This document shows, piece after piece, positions 35,849-46,400 of a stretch of 64,000 nucleotides of DNA. Origin of the DNA: Ipomoea triloba (taxonomy: Eukaryota; Streptophyta; Magnoliopsida; Solanales; Convolvulaceae); the NCBI RefSeq assembly GCF_003576645.1, contig NC_044924.1, forward strand, positions 1,139,490 through 1,203,489, in the 5' to 3' direction. The position numbers and the translations under genes were made by a program. The first letter of the stretch is position 1, and every line of letters begins with the position of its first letter. Below the pieces are notes generated by a model. It worked only from the letters and a program-made list of their open reading frames with translations. It had not been told where the DNA came from and ran no database searches.

Positions 35849-36778
35849 ATGGCTTCTCCTCCAGCCTCAACTAAAGTAGTTCACGATTTCTTCCCCATTT
35901 TTCGCGTCTACGATGACGGCCGCGTCGAGAGGTTTAAGAACCATGTTTCTGTCCCTCCGACCGACGACCCAGAAACCGGCGTTCAATCCAAAGATGTCGT
36001 GATTGTACCAGAAAACAACGTCTGGGCCCGCCTGTACCTTCCCAAGGTCACCGACGGCGCCGAGAAATTCCCCGTTTTATTCTACATCCACGGCGGCGCG
36101 TTCTCCATCGAGTCCGCCTCCTCCGCCACCTACGACAAGTATCTCCACGCCGTGACGGCCAAAGCCAACGTCGTAACCGTTTCCGTCGAGTACAGACTGG
36201 CACCGGAGCACAAACTCCCGGCGTGTTACGACGATTCCTGGGCGGTTATGCAGTGGGTCGCGTCGCATGGTAAGGACGGTGGACAAGGATCCGACCCGTG
36301 GCTGAAAACCCACGCGGATCTCTCCCGGGTTTTCTTGGCCGGCGATAGCGCCGGAGCCAACATTGCACACTACATGATGGTGAAGGCAAGCGAGGAAAAA
36401 TCTCAAGATTGTCTAAAACCCGTGGGGATGATTTTGGGCCACCCGTATTTCGGAATCAGCGGCGAACCCGATAAGCTCTGGGAGATTGTTTATCCTGACT
36501 GCCCCGCATCCGGTGACCCGATGGGGAACCCGGCGGCCATTCCGGGTCTTCTCTCGCAGCTTGGCTGCTCGAAAATTCTGGTGTGTATTGCGGAGAAGGA
36601 TTTCATCAGAGACAGAGGATTGAAGTATTATGAGGCATTGAAGAACAGTGGCTGGGGCGGCCACCTGGAGCTCGTGGATTCCGATGGCGAAGAACATGTT
36701 TTTCATTTGCTGAATCCGACATGCGAGCAGGCGGATTTAATGATGAATCGTGTCGTGGCTTTCCTGAAATCCACCTAA
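35849..36778 (+). CDS. CXE: Class I carboxylesterase (CXE family, alpha/beta hydrolase), copy 1
   Basis: Intronless, 309 residues, normal length for plant CXE proteins (Pfam alpha/beta hydrolase fold 3, the family that also gave rise to the GID1 gibberellin receptor). The nucleophile is S167 in GDSAGAN; the other triad residues are D251 (AEKDFIRDRG) and H283 (GEEHVFH). The oxyanion-hole motif reads HGGA (81-84) instead of the usual HGGG. There is no signal peptide, so it is probably cytosolic. The triad is complete, so an active esterase acting on small acyl esters is likely; the substrate is unknown. It is the first of three in a row and is about 80% identical to copy 2. Confidence 0.95.
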   Translation: MASPPASTKVVHDFFPIFRVYDDGRVERFKNHVSVPPTDDPETGVQSKDVVIVPENNVWARLYLPKVTDGAEKFPVLFYIHGGAFSIESASSATYDKYLHAVTAKANVVTVSVEYRLAPEHKLPACYDDSWAVMQWVASHGKDGGQGSDPWLKTHADLSRVFLAGDSAGANIAHYMMVKASEEKSQDCLKPVGMILGHPYFGISGEPDKLWEIVYPDCPASGDPMGNPAAIPGLLSQLGCSKILVCIAEKDFIRDRGLKYYEALKNSGWGGHLELVDSDGEEHVFHLLNPTCEQADLMMNRVVAFLKST

Positions 36779-38007
36779 ATTAAATTTCATCCTCCTGTAT
36801 TCAAGTTTTTATTTCCTATTTCTTGTTGGCCGGAAAATCTAAAGTTATTATCAGTGATAAATAAGAAAAAAAAAATATATGAATGATTAGATTTCAGTGC
36901 ACTATATTACTGTATTTTTCATTTAATTTATAACCGTTGATCATCCTATAGGAACTCGTGGGATTAATCCTTATATTTTATACTAGAAATCACAAATAAC
37001 ACATATGTATCTACTTAGTTATTACCCACCTTGGATGCATACCGTCTAGAAATTCTCAAAAATTTACCTTTATGCTTCTGCAGCCAGCAATGTTGACAAA
37101 ATAGTCAAGGGCCGATCAAACTTTGTGGACGACGGAACGAATTGACACAAAGTTGTTATTATGAAAATACTTCTAGACCTCTAATCTCAATTTTAATTTG
37201 TATTCACATATTCAAATTCTAGTTGTCATTTACTAGTTAGACTTTTTCATGCACATTTTGCCAGATAGAATGTCTTGTGCATATTTCAAGTAATAATGGT
37301 AAGAGTTAATTCCATTTGTATCATATATGTTTACAATATATAATTCACTTTTAGTACTTTTTTATAAAAACATTTACAGTTGGTCATAATATTATTGTGA
37401 CATGATCATTTCTTATTCTCTATATACAAAATTGTTTTAATGCAGTTAACTACAAAGACATTTCGATTTTCAATTACGAAATTAAAAAAATATATATAGT
37501 ATGATCAACTCACTTTGTTTAAAAATGATCGAAATGCCTATGTATTTAAGAACATTTCAATGATTTTGTTGATGGATGATAAAAATAAACATGCTACATT
37601 AATAATAAGATAAAATGTATATATTTTAATAAAAAATAACTAAAAATGAAGTGTCACATATAAATGTATGGTAAATTAACTCATAATATAAATGTATGAT
37701 AAATTAACTCATAATTGTAATTTCTCTTGGCACCCAAACAAAATTGAGAGTATAAATTATTAGCAAATTATCAAATTATAAATAAACAATACGGCGGCTG
37801 TTGACTGAAACACAAGAATATCTGTTTGCTCTGTTTTTAGTCAAAAAAGATTATATATACCACTAATATACTGTCTACTTATGTGATCTAAGCAATGACA
37901 TCTCACAGTTTCATCATCACAATCTTCAACTATAAATCCAACTACTACGTAGTACGTACTCTTCAATCAAGCGTAAACACAGTCAGCCCTCAGCCTAAAA
38001 ATCTATC
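36779..38007. other. Carboxylesterase 1-2 spacer
   Basis: Copy 1 3' UTR (CATCCTCCTGTATTCAAG, also found after copy 2), then AT-rich DNA. The last about 170 bases before 37930 match a segment at 40140-40335 downstream of copy 2. The 60 bases before the start codon (ATAAATCCAACTACTACGTA and CAGCCTAAAAATC) match the leader of copy 1. Confidence 0.65.
37753..37925 (+). repeat. Flank segment duplicated downstream of carboxylesterase 2
   Basis: The strongest part is CTTATGTGATCTAAGCAATG followed by ACATCTCACAGTTT, at about 37877-37910 and again at 40286-40319. Weaker similarity extends back through TATAAATTATTAGCAA and CTGTTG.CTGA..GAAAC on both sides. This marks the right end of the tandem-duplication unit (gene plus about 1.1 kb). 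Confidence 0.8.
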
Positions 38008-38919
38008 ATGGCTTCACCTCCAGCCTCAACTAAAGTAGTTCACGATTTCTACCCCAGATTTCGCGTCTACGAGGACGGCCGCATCGAGAGGTTTCACAAA
38101 TATGTTTCTGTCCCTCCCACCGACAACCCAGAAACCGGCGTTCAATCCAAAGACGTCGTCATTGTACCAGAAAACAACGTTTGGGTCCGAATGTACCTTC
38201 CCAAGGTCACCGACGTTGCCCAGAAATTCCCCGTTCTAGTCTACATTCACGGCGGCGCCTTCACGCTCGAGTCCGCCTCGTCCTCTTCCTACGACACGTT
38301 TCTCCACTCCGTAACAGCCAAAGCCAACGTTGTAACCGTTTCAGTTGAGTACAGGCTGGCCCCGGAGCACAAACTCCCGGCGTGTTACGAGGATGCCTGG
38401 GCGGTTATGCAGTGGGTCAGGCAAGGATCCGACCCGTGGCTGAAAACTCACGCGGATCTCTCCAGGGGTTTCTTGGCCGGGGATAGCGCCGGAGCCAACA
38501 TCTCACACTACATGATGGTGAAGACAGGCGAGGACAATTCTGAAGATTGTTTAAAACCCGTGGGGATGATTTTGACCCACCCGTATTTCGTGGGCAGCAC
38601 CGAGGTCGATAGGATATGGGATTTTGTTTATCCTGACCGCCCGGCCTCCGGGGACGACCCGAAGGCGAACCCGGCGGCCATTCCGGGTCTTCTCTCGCAG
38701 CTTGGCTGCTCGAAAATTATGGTGTGTATTGCGGAGAAGGATTTCATAAGAGACAGAGGATTGATGTATTATGAGGCTCTGAAGAACAGTGGCTGGGGTG
38801 GCCAACTGGAGCTCGTGGATTCCGATGGCGAAGAACACGTTTTTCATTTGTGGAATCCGACATGCGATCAGGCGCATTTATTGATGAATCGTATCGTGTC
38901 TTTCCTGAGCAGCACCTAA
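38008..38919 (+). CDS. CXE: Class I carboxylesterase (CXE family), copy 2
   Basis: Intronless, 303 residues. Shares start, leader sequence and 3' UTR with copy 1, so the pair arose by recent tandem duplication. Triad S160 (GDSAGAN), D245 (AEKDFIRDRG), H277 (GEEHVFH) is complete, and the oxyanion motif is again HGGA. Compared with copy 1 it lacks a seven-residue loop after MQWV (ASHGKDGG region) and has one added residue near SGDDPKAN. Sequence differences concentrate around the probable substrate pocket (LTHPYFVGSTEVDRIWDFVYPD versus LGHPYFGISGEPDKLWEIVYPD), which may mean diverged specificity; this is inference. Confidence 0.95.
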   Translation: MASPPASTKVVHDFYPRFRVYEDGRIERFHKYVSVPPTDNPETGVQSKDVVIVPENNVWVRMYLPKVTDVAQKFPVLVYIHGGAFTLESASSSSYDTFLHSVTAKANVVTVSVEYRLAPEHKLPACYEDAWAVMQWVRQGSDPWLKTHADLSRGFLAGDSAGANISHYMMVKTGEDNSEDCLKPVGMILTHPYFVGSTEVDRIWDFVYPDRPASGDDPKANPAAIPGLLSQLGCSKIMVCIAEKDFIRDRGLMYYEALKNSGWGGQLELVDSDGEEHVFHLWNPTCDQAHLLMNRIVSFLSST

Positions 38920-40661
38920 AGTTAATTTTCATCCTCCTGTATTCAAGTTGTTGTTTCCTATTTCTGGTTGTTTGGAAAAACTTTTACGTGTTGTTTGTAA
39001 ATCCAAAAATGACTTTCCTAAATCATTTTTGGAATTTGTATGTGTTTGGATATTCAATAAAAATAAAAGCTAAAAAAAATATTGATTATGATCCACAAAA
39101 AAATAGCTCAATTTGACAAAAAATGTGTTTTCTAGAATTTTTAGTTAGATGATATTTTCATAATAAATTATTTTTCTCCAACTTATTTTATCTCTCATCG
39201 CTTTTATAGTTTTTAGAGTATTATTATCACCACCATCACTGCCACCAGATATTGCCACTTCCGCCACTACCACCATAAAAATTGAGTGCCATTGATAAAA
39301 CCAGATCTCTTGTTTCCAAAACCAAAGCTTTGGTTTCCATCGGCTCTGGTTTATGGCTTCGGTTCTAACATTGATCACCCATAACCAAATTTCTATTGTG
39401 GGTAAGGAGGTGAAGAAGTTGCAGTTTCTCTTTAGTAGGTAGAAGATAGAGTCATGGAAGCTGAAGAAGCAGCCCAACAATGAAAATAAAGGTGTGTTTG
39501 GTTCGCACATGGGAATCGGAATCGGAATGGGTATCAAATACTTGGTAAGGGTAATGGGTTTTGGTAAAAGTATTTAGCATGTTTGGTAGTTGGGTGGAAT
39601 GGGAATGATTATTAATAGTTGGGGAAAAAATGAGGAAGGGAAATGAAACCCTTATTTAATAAGGGTATAGGTTTTCTCATTAATGGGGTACTCCAAACCC
39701 ATAATAGCATTCTCAAAACCTATCAACCAAACATTAACAATCACTTTGATACCCATACCTTATACCAAAAACCCCTAACCAAACACACCCTAAGTTATTT
39801 TTTAAAAAGTGGCTTTGTTTCCCTTTAGACCGAATATTATTTCGGATGATTTTAATTTTCTTTACTTTGCCAAACACGGGAAATCTTAAAATCACTTTTA
39901 AAAGTCATCTTTTATGAATTTTAACACATCTTAAATTTTATGATAAAAATACTTCGTTCACGCCCTATAATAATCTTAATTTTATACATATTCGTTCACG
40001 CCCTCTAATAATCTTAATTTTATATACATATTCAAACTATTGTGGTATAATCTTAATTTTATACATATTCAAACTATTGTGGTAATTTGTTAGATACTGT
40101 TCTCATACACGATTGTAATTTTTTCGACCTTTAAAAAAATGTAAAAATATATATAAATTATTAGCAACTTATGAATTTATAAATATGCACAACATACAAC
40201 TGTTGTTCGTTGATTGAAACGTATATAAGATATATGATTATCTATTTGCTGTCATTTTCATTGTTTCATTATATATACTGTCAACTTATGTGATCTAAGC
40301 AATGACATCTCACAGTTTTATCGCGATCTTTTGCTGAAAATGGGTTTGGCGGCCGCCAGGCCGGCACTTCACTCCGTTTCTATCACATCACATTTTATTA
40401 GTCAATTGGTTCCACCATAAAGGAATAAATACACTTTGTCACTTAGAGACATTGACCAATTAGAATAGGTAAAGAATTTTTTATGGGTGAAAATTTGGAA
40501 ATTGGCAGGATAAATTGCTGTTTATCTTTTTTAATGGCGGCTCTTAGACATGGGATTTAAAGTAAAGTTGGATACTTAATACAAAAAACCAAATGCAGTT
40601 TGGTCATTAAAATCTACGTCGCTCTCTGATCTATTGCACGCAATTACAAAAGCCAAGTTTT
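38920..40661. other. Carboxylesterase 2-3 spacer
   Basis: Copy 2 3' UTR, AT-rich DNA, a Tourist MITE (separate entry), a short internal duplication TTCGTTCACGCCCTATAATA / TTCGTTCACGCCCTCTAATA near 39953-40010, and at 40140-40335 the repeated flank segment of the duplication unit. Confidence 0.6.
39490..39790. mobile_element. Tourist-type MITE (PIF/Harbinger), copy 2
   Basis: 301 bp, the same length as the copy at 9196-9496 and in reverse orientation. Ends AGGTGTGTTTGGTT / AACCAAACACACCC, flanked by TAA at 39487-39489 and 39791-39793. Shared internal sequence includes CCAAACATGCTAAATAC (here as its complement) and AAACCCTTATT. Inserted in the flank of carboxylesterase 2. Confidence 0.93.
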
Positions 40662-40699
40662 ACGTGGCACGAGCTAGTAGCCCAAGCTGTTTACGTGGC
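40662..40699 (+). promoter_or_regulatory. Paired ACGTGGC (ABRE-like) sites upstream of carboxylesterase 3
   Basis: ACGTGGC occurs at 40662-40668 and 40693-40699, spaced 31 bases (about three helical turns), 66-103 bases upstream of the ATG, next to a weak TATA-like AATATAAG at 40705. Two such elements close to a start are the usual architecture of abscisic-acid-responsive bZIP promoters. Copies 1 and 2 lack this arrangement. Confidence 0.45.
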
Positions 40700-40764
40700 G
40701 TACAATATAAGCGGCGTTGTGATCAATAATTGGCTTCAACAACGGCAAACAAATCAGAGTAACA

Positions 40765-41733
40765 ATGGCTGCACTCGCAAAAGCAAACTCCGCCGATGTG
40801 CTTTATGATTTTTCAATAATGAGAGTTTACACCGACGGCCGAGTTGAGAGGTTGGCCGGAAAAGATGTCTTCCCGGCTGGGTTAGACGCCGAAACCGGAG
40901 TTCAGAGCAAAGACGTGGTTATCTCGCCGGAGCTCAACATTTCTGCGAGGCTCTACCTCCCCAAAACTGCCGGTACTGATGGACGGAAACTGCCACTTCT
41001 CGTCTACTTTCACGGCGGCGGGTTCGTGATTGAGTCGGCCTTCTCTCCAACCTACCAAAAGCATCTCAACTTGGTGGCCGCCGAAGCTAACGTCGTCATC
41101 GTTTCCGTTAACTATCGCCTAGCCCCGGAGCATCCTCTCCCGGCTGCCTATGACGATTCTTGGTTAGCTCTCAAGTGGTTGGCATCTCATTCCCATGCCG
41201 GAGGCCAGGACCCGTGGCTAAATGACTACGCCGACTTTGACCGGTTGTTCTTCGGTGGCGATAGCGCCGGCGGCAACATAGCACACAACATGGCCATGCG
41301 GGTCGGGTTGGAGAATCCGGGCGCGGGCGGTATCAATCTTGAAGGGATTTATCTAAACTGTCCGTTTTTCTGGGGAAAGGACCCGATTGGTAACGAAGGT
41401 GACAACGTGTACGTAAGCTCTCTTCTTGAGAATCTATGGAAGTTCGTGAACCCGGGCACGACGGGGCTGGATGACCCGTTAATTAACCCCGCAGCGGACC
41501 CGGACCTTGCTAGGGTCGGGTGCAAGAGGGTTCTGGTTTACGTTGGCGAGAAGGATCCGTTAAGGAATAGAGGTTGGCATTACAAAGAGGCCCTGCGGAA
41601 GAAGGGGTGGGATGGGTACGTTGAGGTGGTGGAAGCTAAAGGGGAAGATCATGTTTTCAATTTGATTAATCCAACAAGTGATAATGCCATGGCCATGGTC
41701 AAGAAGTTGGCCTCTTTCATCAACAATGTATAA
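40765..41733 (+). CDS. CXE: Class I carboxylesterase (CXE family), copy 3
   Basis: Intronless, 322 residues. It is a more distant paralogue of copies 1 and 2 but shares the same fold: the canonical oxyanion motif HGGGF (83-87), nucleophile S167 in GDSAGGN, D264 in GEKDPLRNRG and H296 in GEDHVFN. Conserved YRLAPEHPLPAAYDD. No signal peptide. A family member with full catalytic machinery; substrate not predictable from sequence. It is too divergent from GID1 (the His of the triad is retained) to be a hormone receptor. Confidence 0.95.
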   Translation: MAALAKANSADVLYDFSIMRVYTDGRVERLAGKDVFPAGLDAETGVQSKDVVISPELNISARLYLPKTAGTDGRKLPLLVYFHGGGFVIESAFSPTYQKHLNLVAAEANVVIVSVNYRLAPEHPLPAAYDDSWLALKWLASHSHAGGQDPWLNDYADFDRLFFGGDSAGGNIAHNMAMRVGLENPGAGGINLEGIYLNCPFFWGKDPIGNEGDNVYVSSLLENLWKFVNPGTTGLDDPLINPAADPDLARVGCKRVLVYVGEKDPLRNRGWHYKEALRKKGWDGYVEVVEAKGEDHVFNLINPTSDNAMAMVKKLASFINNV

Positions 41734-43435
41734 TCAATCACCTTAGTTTCCTCAGTCTTAAAAGCGATGACACGTGTTACCACCGTTTTGAACGGTGCAT
41801 ATATGTTTGCCATGTAACGTTAGATTTGTCAAAGCGATGACACGTGTTAAATGTATGTTACTACTGGTTTGAATTATGCAGGTATGTTTTAGATTTGTCA
41901 AACAGTCAATCCATTGGGACCAAGATTCATATTACATTATCAATTCTGGTCCAAAAACTATAAGTATGCAGTTATAACTATATGCGCCCAAAAATTATAA
42001 GTATGCAGTTATAACTAGATGCGCAGAATAAGCTGTCTACCAGGTAGACGGAGGAGATATAAAAAGTTACAAAAAATTAATATCATTTTATACGAACTCA
42101 TGACCTCTTCTACCACTCGACACAAAATTATTGGCCTACGTTGAGATATGATTTCTAGAATCTTTGTATATTTCTCGAACTTATCAGAATCTTCGGGCTC
42201 AATTACAAATTTGGGCCTATAAATACAACCTTTGATTTCATTAGCTCTCTATTACATCGTTATCATTTCTTAAGAGTGGTGTTGAATCATGTGTCTCATA
42301 TTTAACGTGACTCAAATATCTGGATCAACATCTTTTGGTATCCATTTAAATTTTAAAAGTTCCAAAATTTGTTTAAAAATTCTCTCATAGAAATATAAAA
42401 AATATTCAGCTGGACCTATATATGCTACTTGTTAGGCCCATTATGCGCTTCTGAACTCTAAAGGCCCGAAAATTAAAGCCCAATGGATCGGACACGGGGC
42501 GCAAAGCCGCAGACTTTGAAAAGATATGTCGCCGTGCTACTAAAAATCTATATTGACGACAAAACTAATTTCTTTCTTCCAAGTTAAAAATCATATATGG
42601 TCTTGACAAACAATTTAAGGAGTTTGGATACTCTTTCACGTTTTTAACGAAAATTTTGGTCGTAATGTTATAGTGTTCGACGGCTAGACACGTAGATAGA
42701 TATATAAAATTATAATTTAATTTAATTTCTGAAAAATGTTATGGTCCTGATTTAAGTATCACATGACTAATTTATAAAATTATAAGTGAAGATTTACGAA
42801 ATGAAGTTTATTCGTTAACAAATGATAATTTTAGAGACAACTCAATTAAATTAGTCAAACTGTTGATTTGTTATAAATTTAACTTTTAACGAGAGTGGAT
42901 ATTAATCACATTGGTTGAGCGAATCAATTATGAATAATGTATACTGATTTATTTTATTGTGGTCATTTACTGATTAAGATCATAAAACTAGATGTCTAGA
43001 TTAATTTAATACACTCATCGAGTAGTGATTACAAAACTTTAATTGACAAATAATCAAATAAATCAATTTGAGTTATTCATAATTAATATGTTAAACTAAT
43101 AAGTTGAGAAAATAGTTATGAACAGATACTGCATTGTAATAGAATTAGTAATATTCAAAAAAAAAATGTTAAACTAATAAGAATAATAAACTAATACTCT
43201 GTAACATGTAAAGTTGAACTTAAAATTTTGTAGGTAAATATTTGATTAATTGATGTCATTCTACACTTTTTTTGTGAAGCTGGCCCGAGTTGTATCAATT
43301 AAACATCTACTCTATAGATGATCTTGCGGCCGAAGTTACCATTAACGACGTGCATATTAAAAGCCCCATTTCACTCATTGCCAGTCCAGGCCTCATCTAT
43401 CTCGTTCATTTCCGTCTACTTCTTCTTCTTCTACC
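41734..43435. other. Intergenic between carboxylesterase 3 and PreP
   Basis: Just after the gene, a 70-base period duplication (AAAGCGATGACACGTGTTA at 41761 and 41831) and a 38-base period one (AAAATTATAAGTATGCAG type, about 41953 and 41990) occur. The rest is AT-rich with no recognised element. The PreP leader lies immediately before 43436 with a CTT-rich run. Confidence 0.55.
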
Positions 43436-46400
43436 ATGGAGAAGGCGGTTCTGCTGCGTTCTCTTTCATCTACTACACCACTCGCCTGTTCTATAATCTT
43501 CGCTCGCCCTTACAACGGACTAGCTCGATTTACATCTATCTCCGCCAAGCGCCACCGTCTGCTCCACAGCGTCCAGCGCTGTCGCCGCTCCACGCTCTTC
43601 GACAACCACCTCCGTCTCACCTCCACCGCCGCTTCCCCGGCTTTTCACCTGAGAAGGCACTTTTCCTCTCTCTCCGTCCGAGCTGTTGCCACTTCCTCCC
43701 CGCAGCTCTCTCCAGGTACTCTTATGTTTCTCGATTGAGATTCGATTCCTAATCTGTTTAGTTTGGTAGTTTTAGGGCGTTTCATGTGTTTTTTAGATGG
43801 TATTGGAGCTGATGATGAAGTTGCCGAGAAGCTGGGGTTCGAGAAAGTGTCTGAGCAGTTCATTGATGAGTGTAAATCCAAAGCTATTTTATATAAGCAC
43901 AAGAAGACCGGCGCCGAAATTATGTCGGTTTGCAATGACGATGAGAATAAGGTCTTTGGTATTGTTTTCCGAACTCCTCCGTAAGTACATTCTCGTATCT
44001 AATGTACAGTACATTTATAGCTTTGGTAGTGGTGCAATTAGTGAGCCTTTCTATTTGTTGCTTTCTTTTTGTAATGGCCTCGTTGCTGTATTGAGAATTC
44101 TTTCACCATAGAATTGTCAATAACCAATCTACTACTAGAGAATTTGACATATGCAATACAGAAAAGGTTCAACTGAAGTTTGGCAAGTCTGTGGGCATGA
44201 ATGTAGTTTTCAGTGAAAGGAAACGCATTGAAGCAACCTTGAATTCGTCCATACTTTTGAATAACAGAAAAACTTTCTGGATTCAACTTCTAGTATTGTC
44301 AATGCTGACACCTTGGTGGTGATGCCTATGCAGGAAAGATTCAACTGGAATTCCTCACATATTGGAACACAGTGTATTGTGTGGTTCAAGAAAGTATCCC
44401 CTAAAAGAACCTTTTGTTGAACTATTGAAGGGAAGCTTGCACACTTTCCTAAATGCATTCACCTATCCTGATAGGACTTGCTATCCTGTTGCTTCCACAA
44501 ATACTAAGGTATAACATATTCTTTCAAATAATCTGTAGAAATCGTGTTTCTGTCTAATGCATACTTACTGATCTTTGAACAGGATTTCTATAACTTGGTT
44601 GATGTGTACTTAGATGCTGTATTTTTCCCCAAATGTGTGGAGGACTTTCAAACCTTTCAACAAGAGGGTTGGCATTATGAACTGAATGACCCTTCAGAAA
44701 ACATAACATATAAAGGTCTTTTTGTCTTCTTGTTGTTGTTGTTCTTTTTCTTCTTTTTTTCCAGTTATATGTCCTCTCTCACCTTGCCTTTTCATAAATA
44801 AGAAATTATTTATATTTCAATTTCAGGTGTTGTTTTCAATGAGATGAAGGGGGTTTATTCACAGCCTGATAACATAATGGGTAGGACGTCCCAGCAAGTA
44901 AGGGTTCCTAACTTTCACACCTTTGAAAAATTGCTTTCTAGTTGATCCAAGACAATCTGACAATGTGTCAATATTTCTATTATGCTGGGTGGCTGAATAT
45001 ACAATTGAATGTGATTACTGAAACATAGATAAACTGCTCATGTTTTAAATTAATTTTGTTATATATATATAGTGGTTGCTGACTGAAGAAATCAGGGAAT
45101 TGAAAAATTGAACAAGGAAATGTGTTATTAAGTTTTTGCACATTGTTGCCTGCAGGCCCTTTTTCCAGATAATACATATGGTGTCGATAGTGGTGGAGAT
45201 CCACTGGTCATTCCCAAGCTCACTTTTGAGGAATTTAAGGTGTGTAGTGCACATTCTGCTGTTTCCATTTAATGGGCTTTGCATTTTAATATATGTGATA
45301 GCCAGTAGCTACATCTGCAGTTTCAAAAATGCAGTTCCTGTGTTTTATTCCGTGCAATTATGCATGTTGATGGCTCGATGATATAATTGGTACAAAACCA
45401 AGACTAGTTAAAATTTAGAAGCACTTTGTTTTTGTTTTGTTTTTGAGTCCCGCATGTTGGTATGTGCTTTTGGTTTGCATTTTGCTTCTTTGTGGAACAT
45501 AGAGATTATGTTTTAGAGTGATCCTTAATGCAGAGTAATTGGTTCATTTCTATTAAGATCATCCCATATCTGATGCATTTGTATGTTTAGGGAAAGGCAC
45601 ATAGATTCTGTAACTTTTTTACCACGTTACCATAGAGTTATATTTTTTGCTGTATCATAGCCTTTACACAGTGCATTTAGTTGATGGTCTATATGTTTTC
45701 TGTAATTCTGTCAAAGCTAGAAATTTAATGAATTGTAATTTTCTTCTAACTTGATGTATACTTCTTTCTAAAAATAATTATACAGGAATTCCACCGCAAA
45801 TACTACCATCCTAGCAATGCTAGAATATGGTTTTATGGTGATGATGATCCAACTGAACGATTGCGCATCTTAAGTGGTATGATTCCTACCTACCTTATTC
45901 TTCTGTCCTTGCTTCTGGGCCAAAAATTGGATACTAATGTAAATCAGCAATGAATTTCACAAGGCATTTGGAGTTTCATTTATTTCTCTACCCATATAAT
46001 AATTCTTGCATCTTATATTGGGTATCTGATGCTATCATTATTCTTATTTTGGTTGCCAAATTGTTTATTGTTTTACAAGCTCCTTGTAGATGCTATGTTA
46101 CCCAAAGAAAAGATAGGGGTAAATGGAAAACCAGTTTTGTTTAAAATGGTTCTCAAATTTCAAGAGTATGATAGAAGTCCTAAACTTATTTCACCAGCAC
46201 CATTTGTGTATGTTATGTCAATTAGCTACTCCATTTGTCCTAAAAAACGTATCCTCTATGATTAAGAAGAGGATCTAGGCCATGTTTTTAATGCCATTAT
46301 AATCATAATTATATTGCATGCATTTTACTTTTACCCTTCATCAATACAGTAATTGCTTTCAGTTGTCATTGATTTCAATCTAAGAAAATGGGATGTGGTT

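Noticed and set aside
36077..36706. Minus-strand open frames within the carboxylesterases
   Set aside because: Antisense to a conserved intronless enzyme, with GC-rich third positions explaining the lack of stops.
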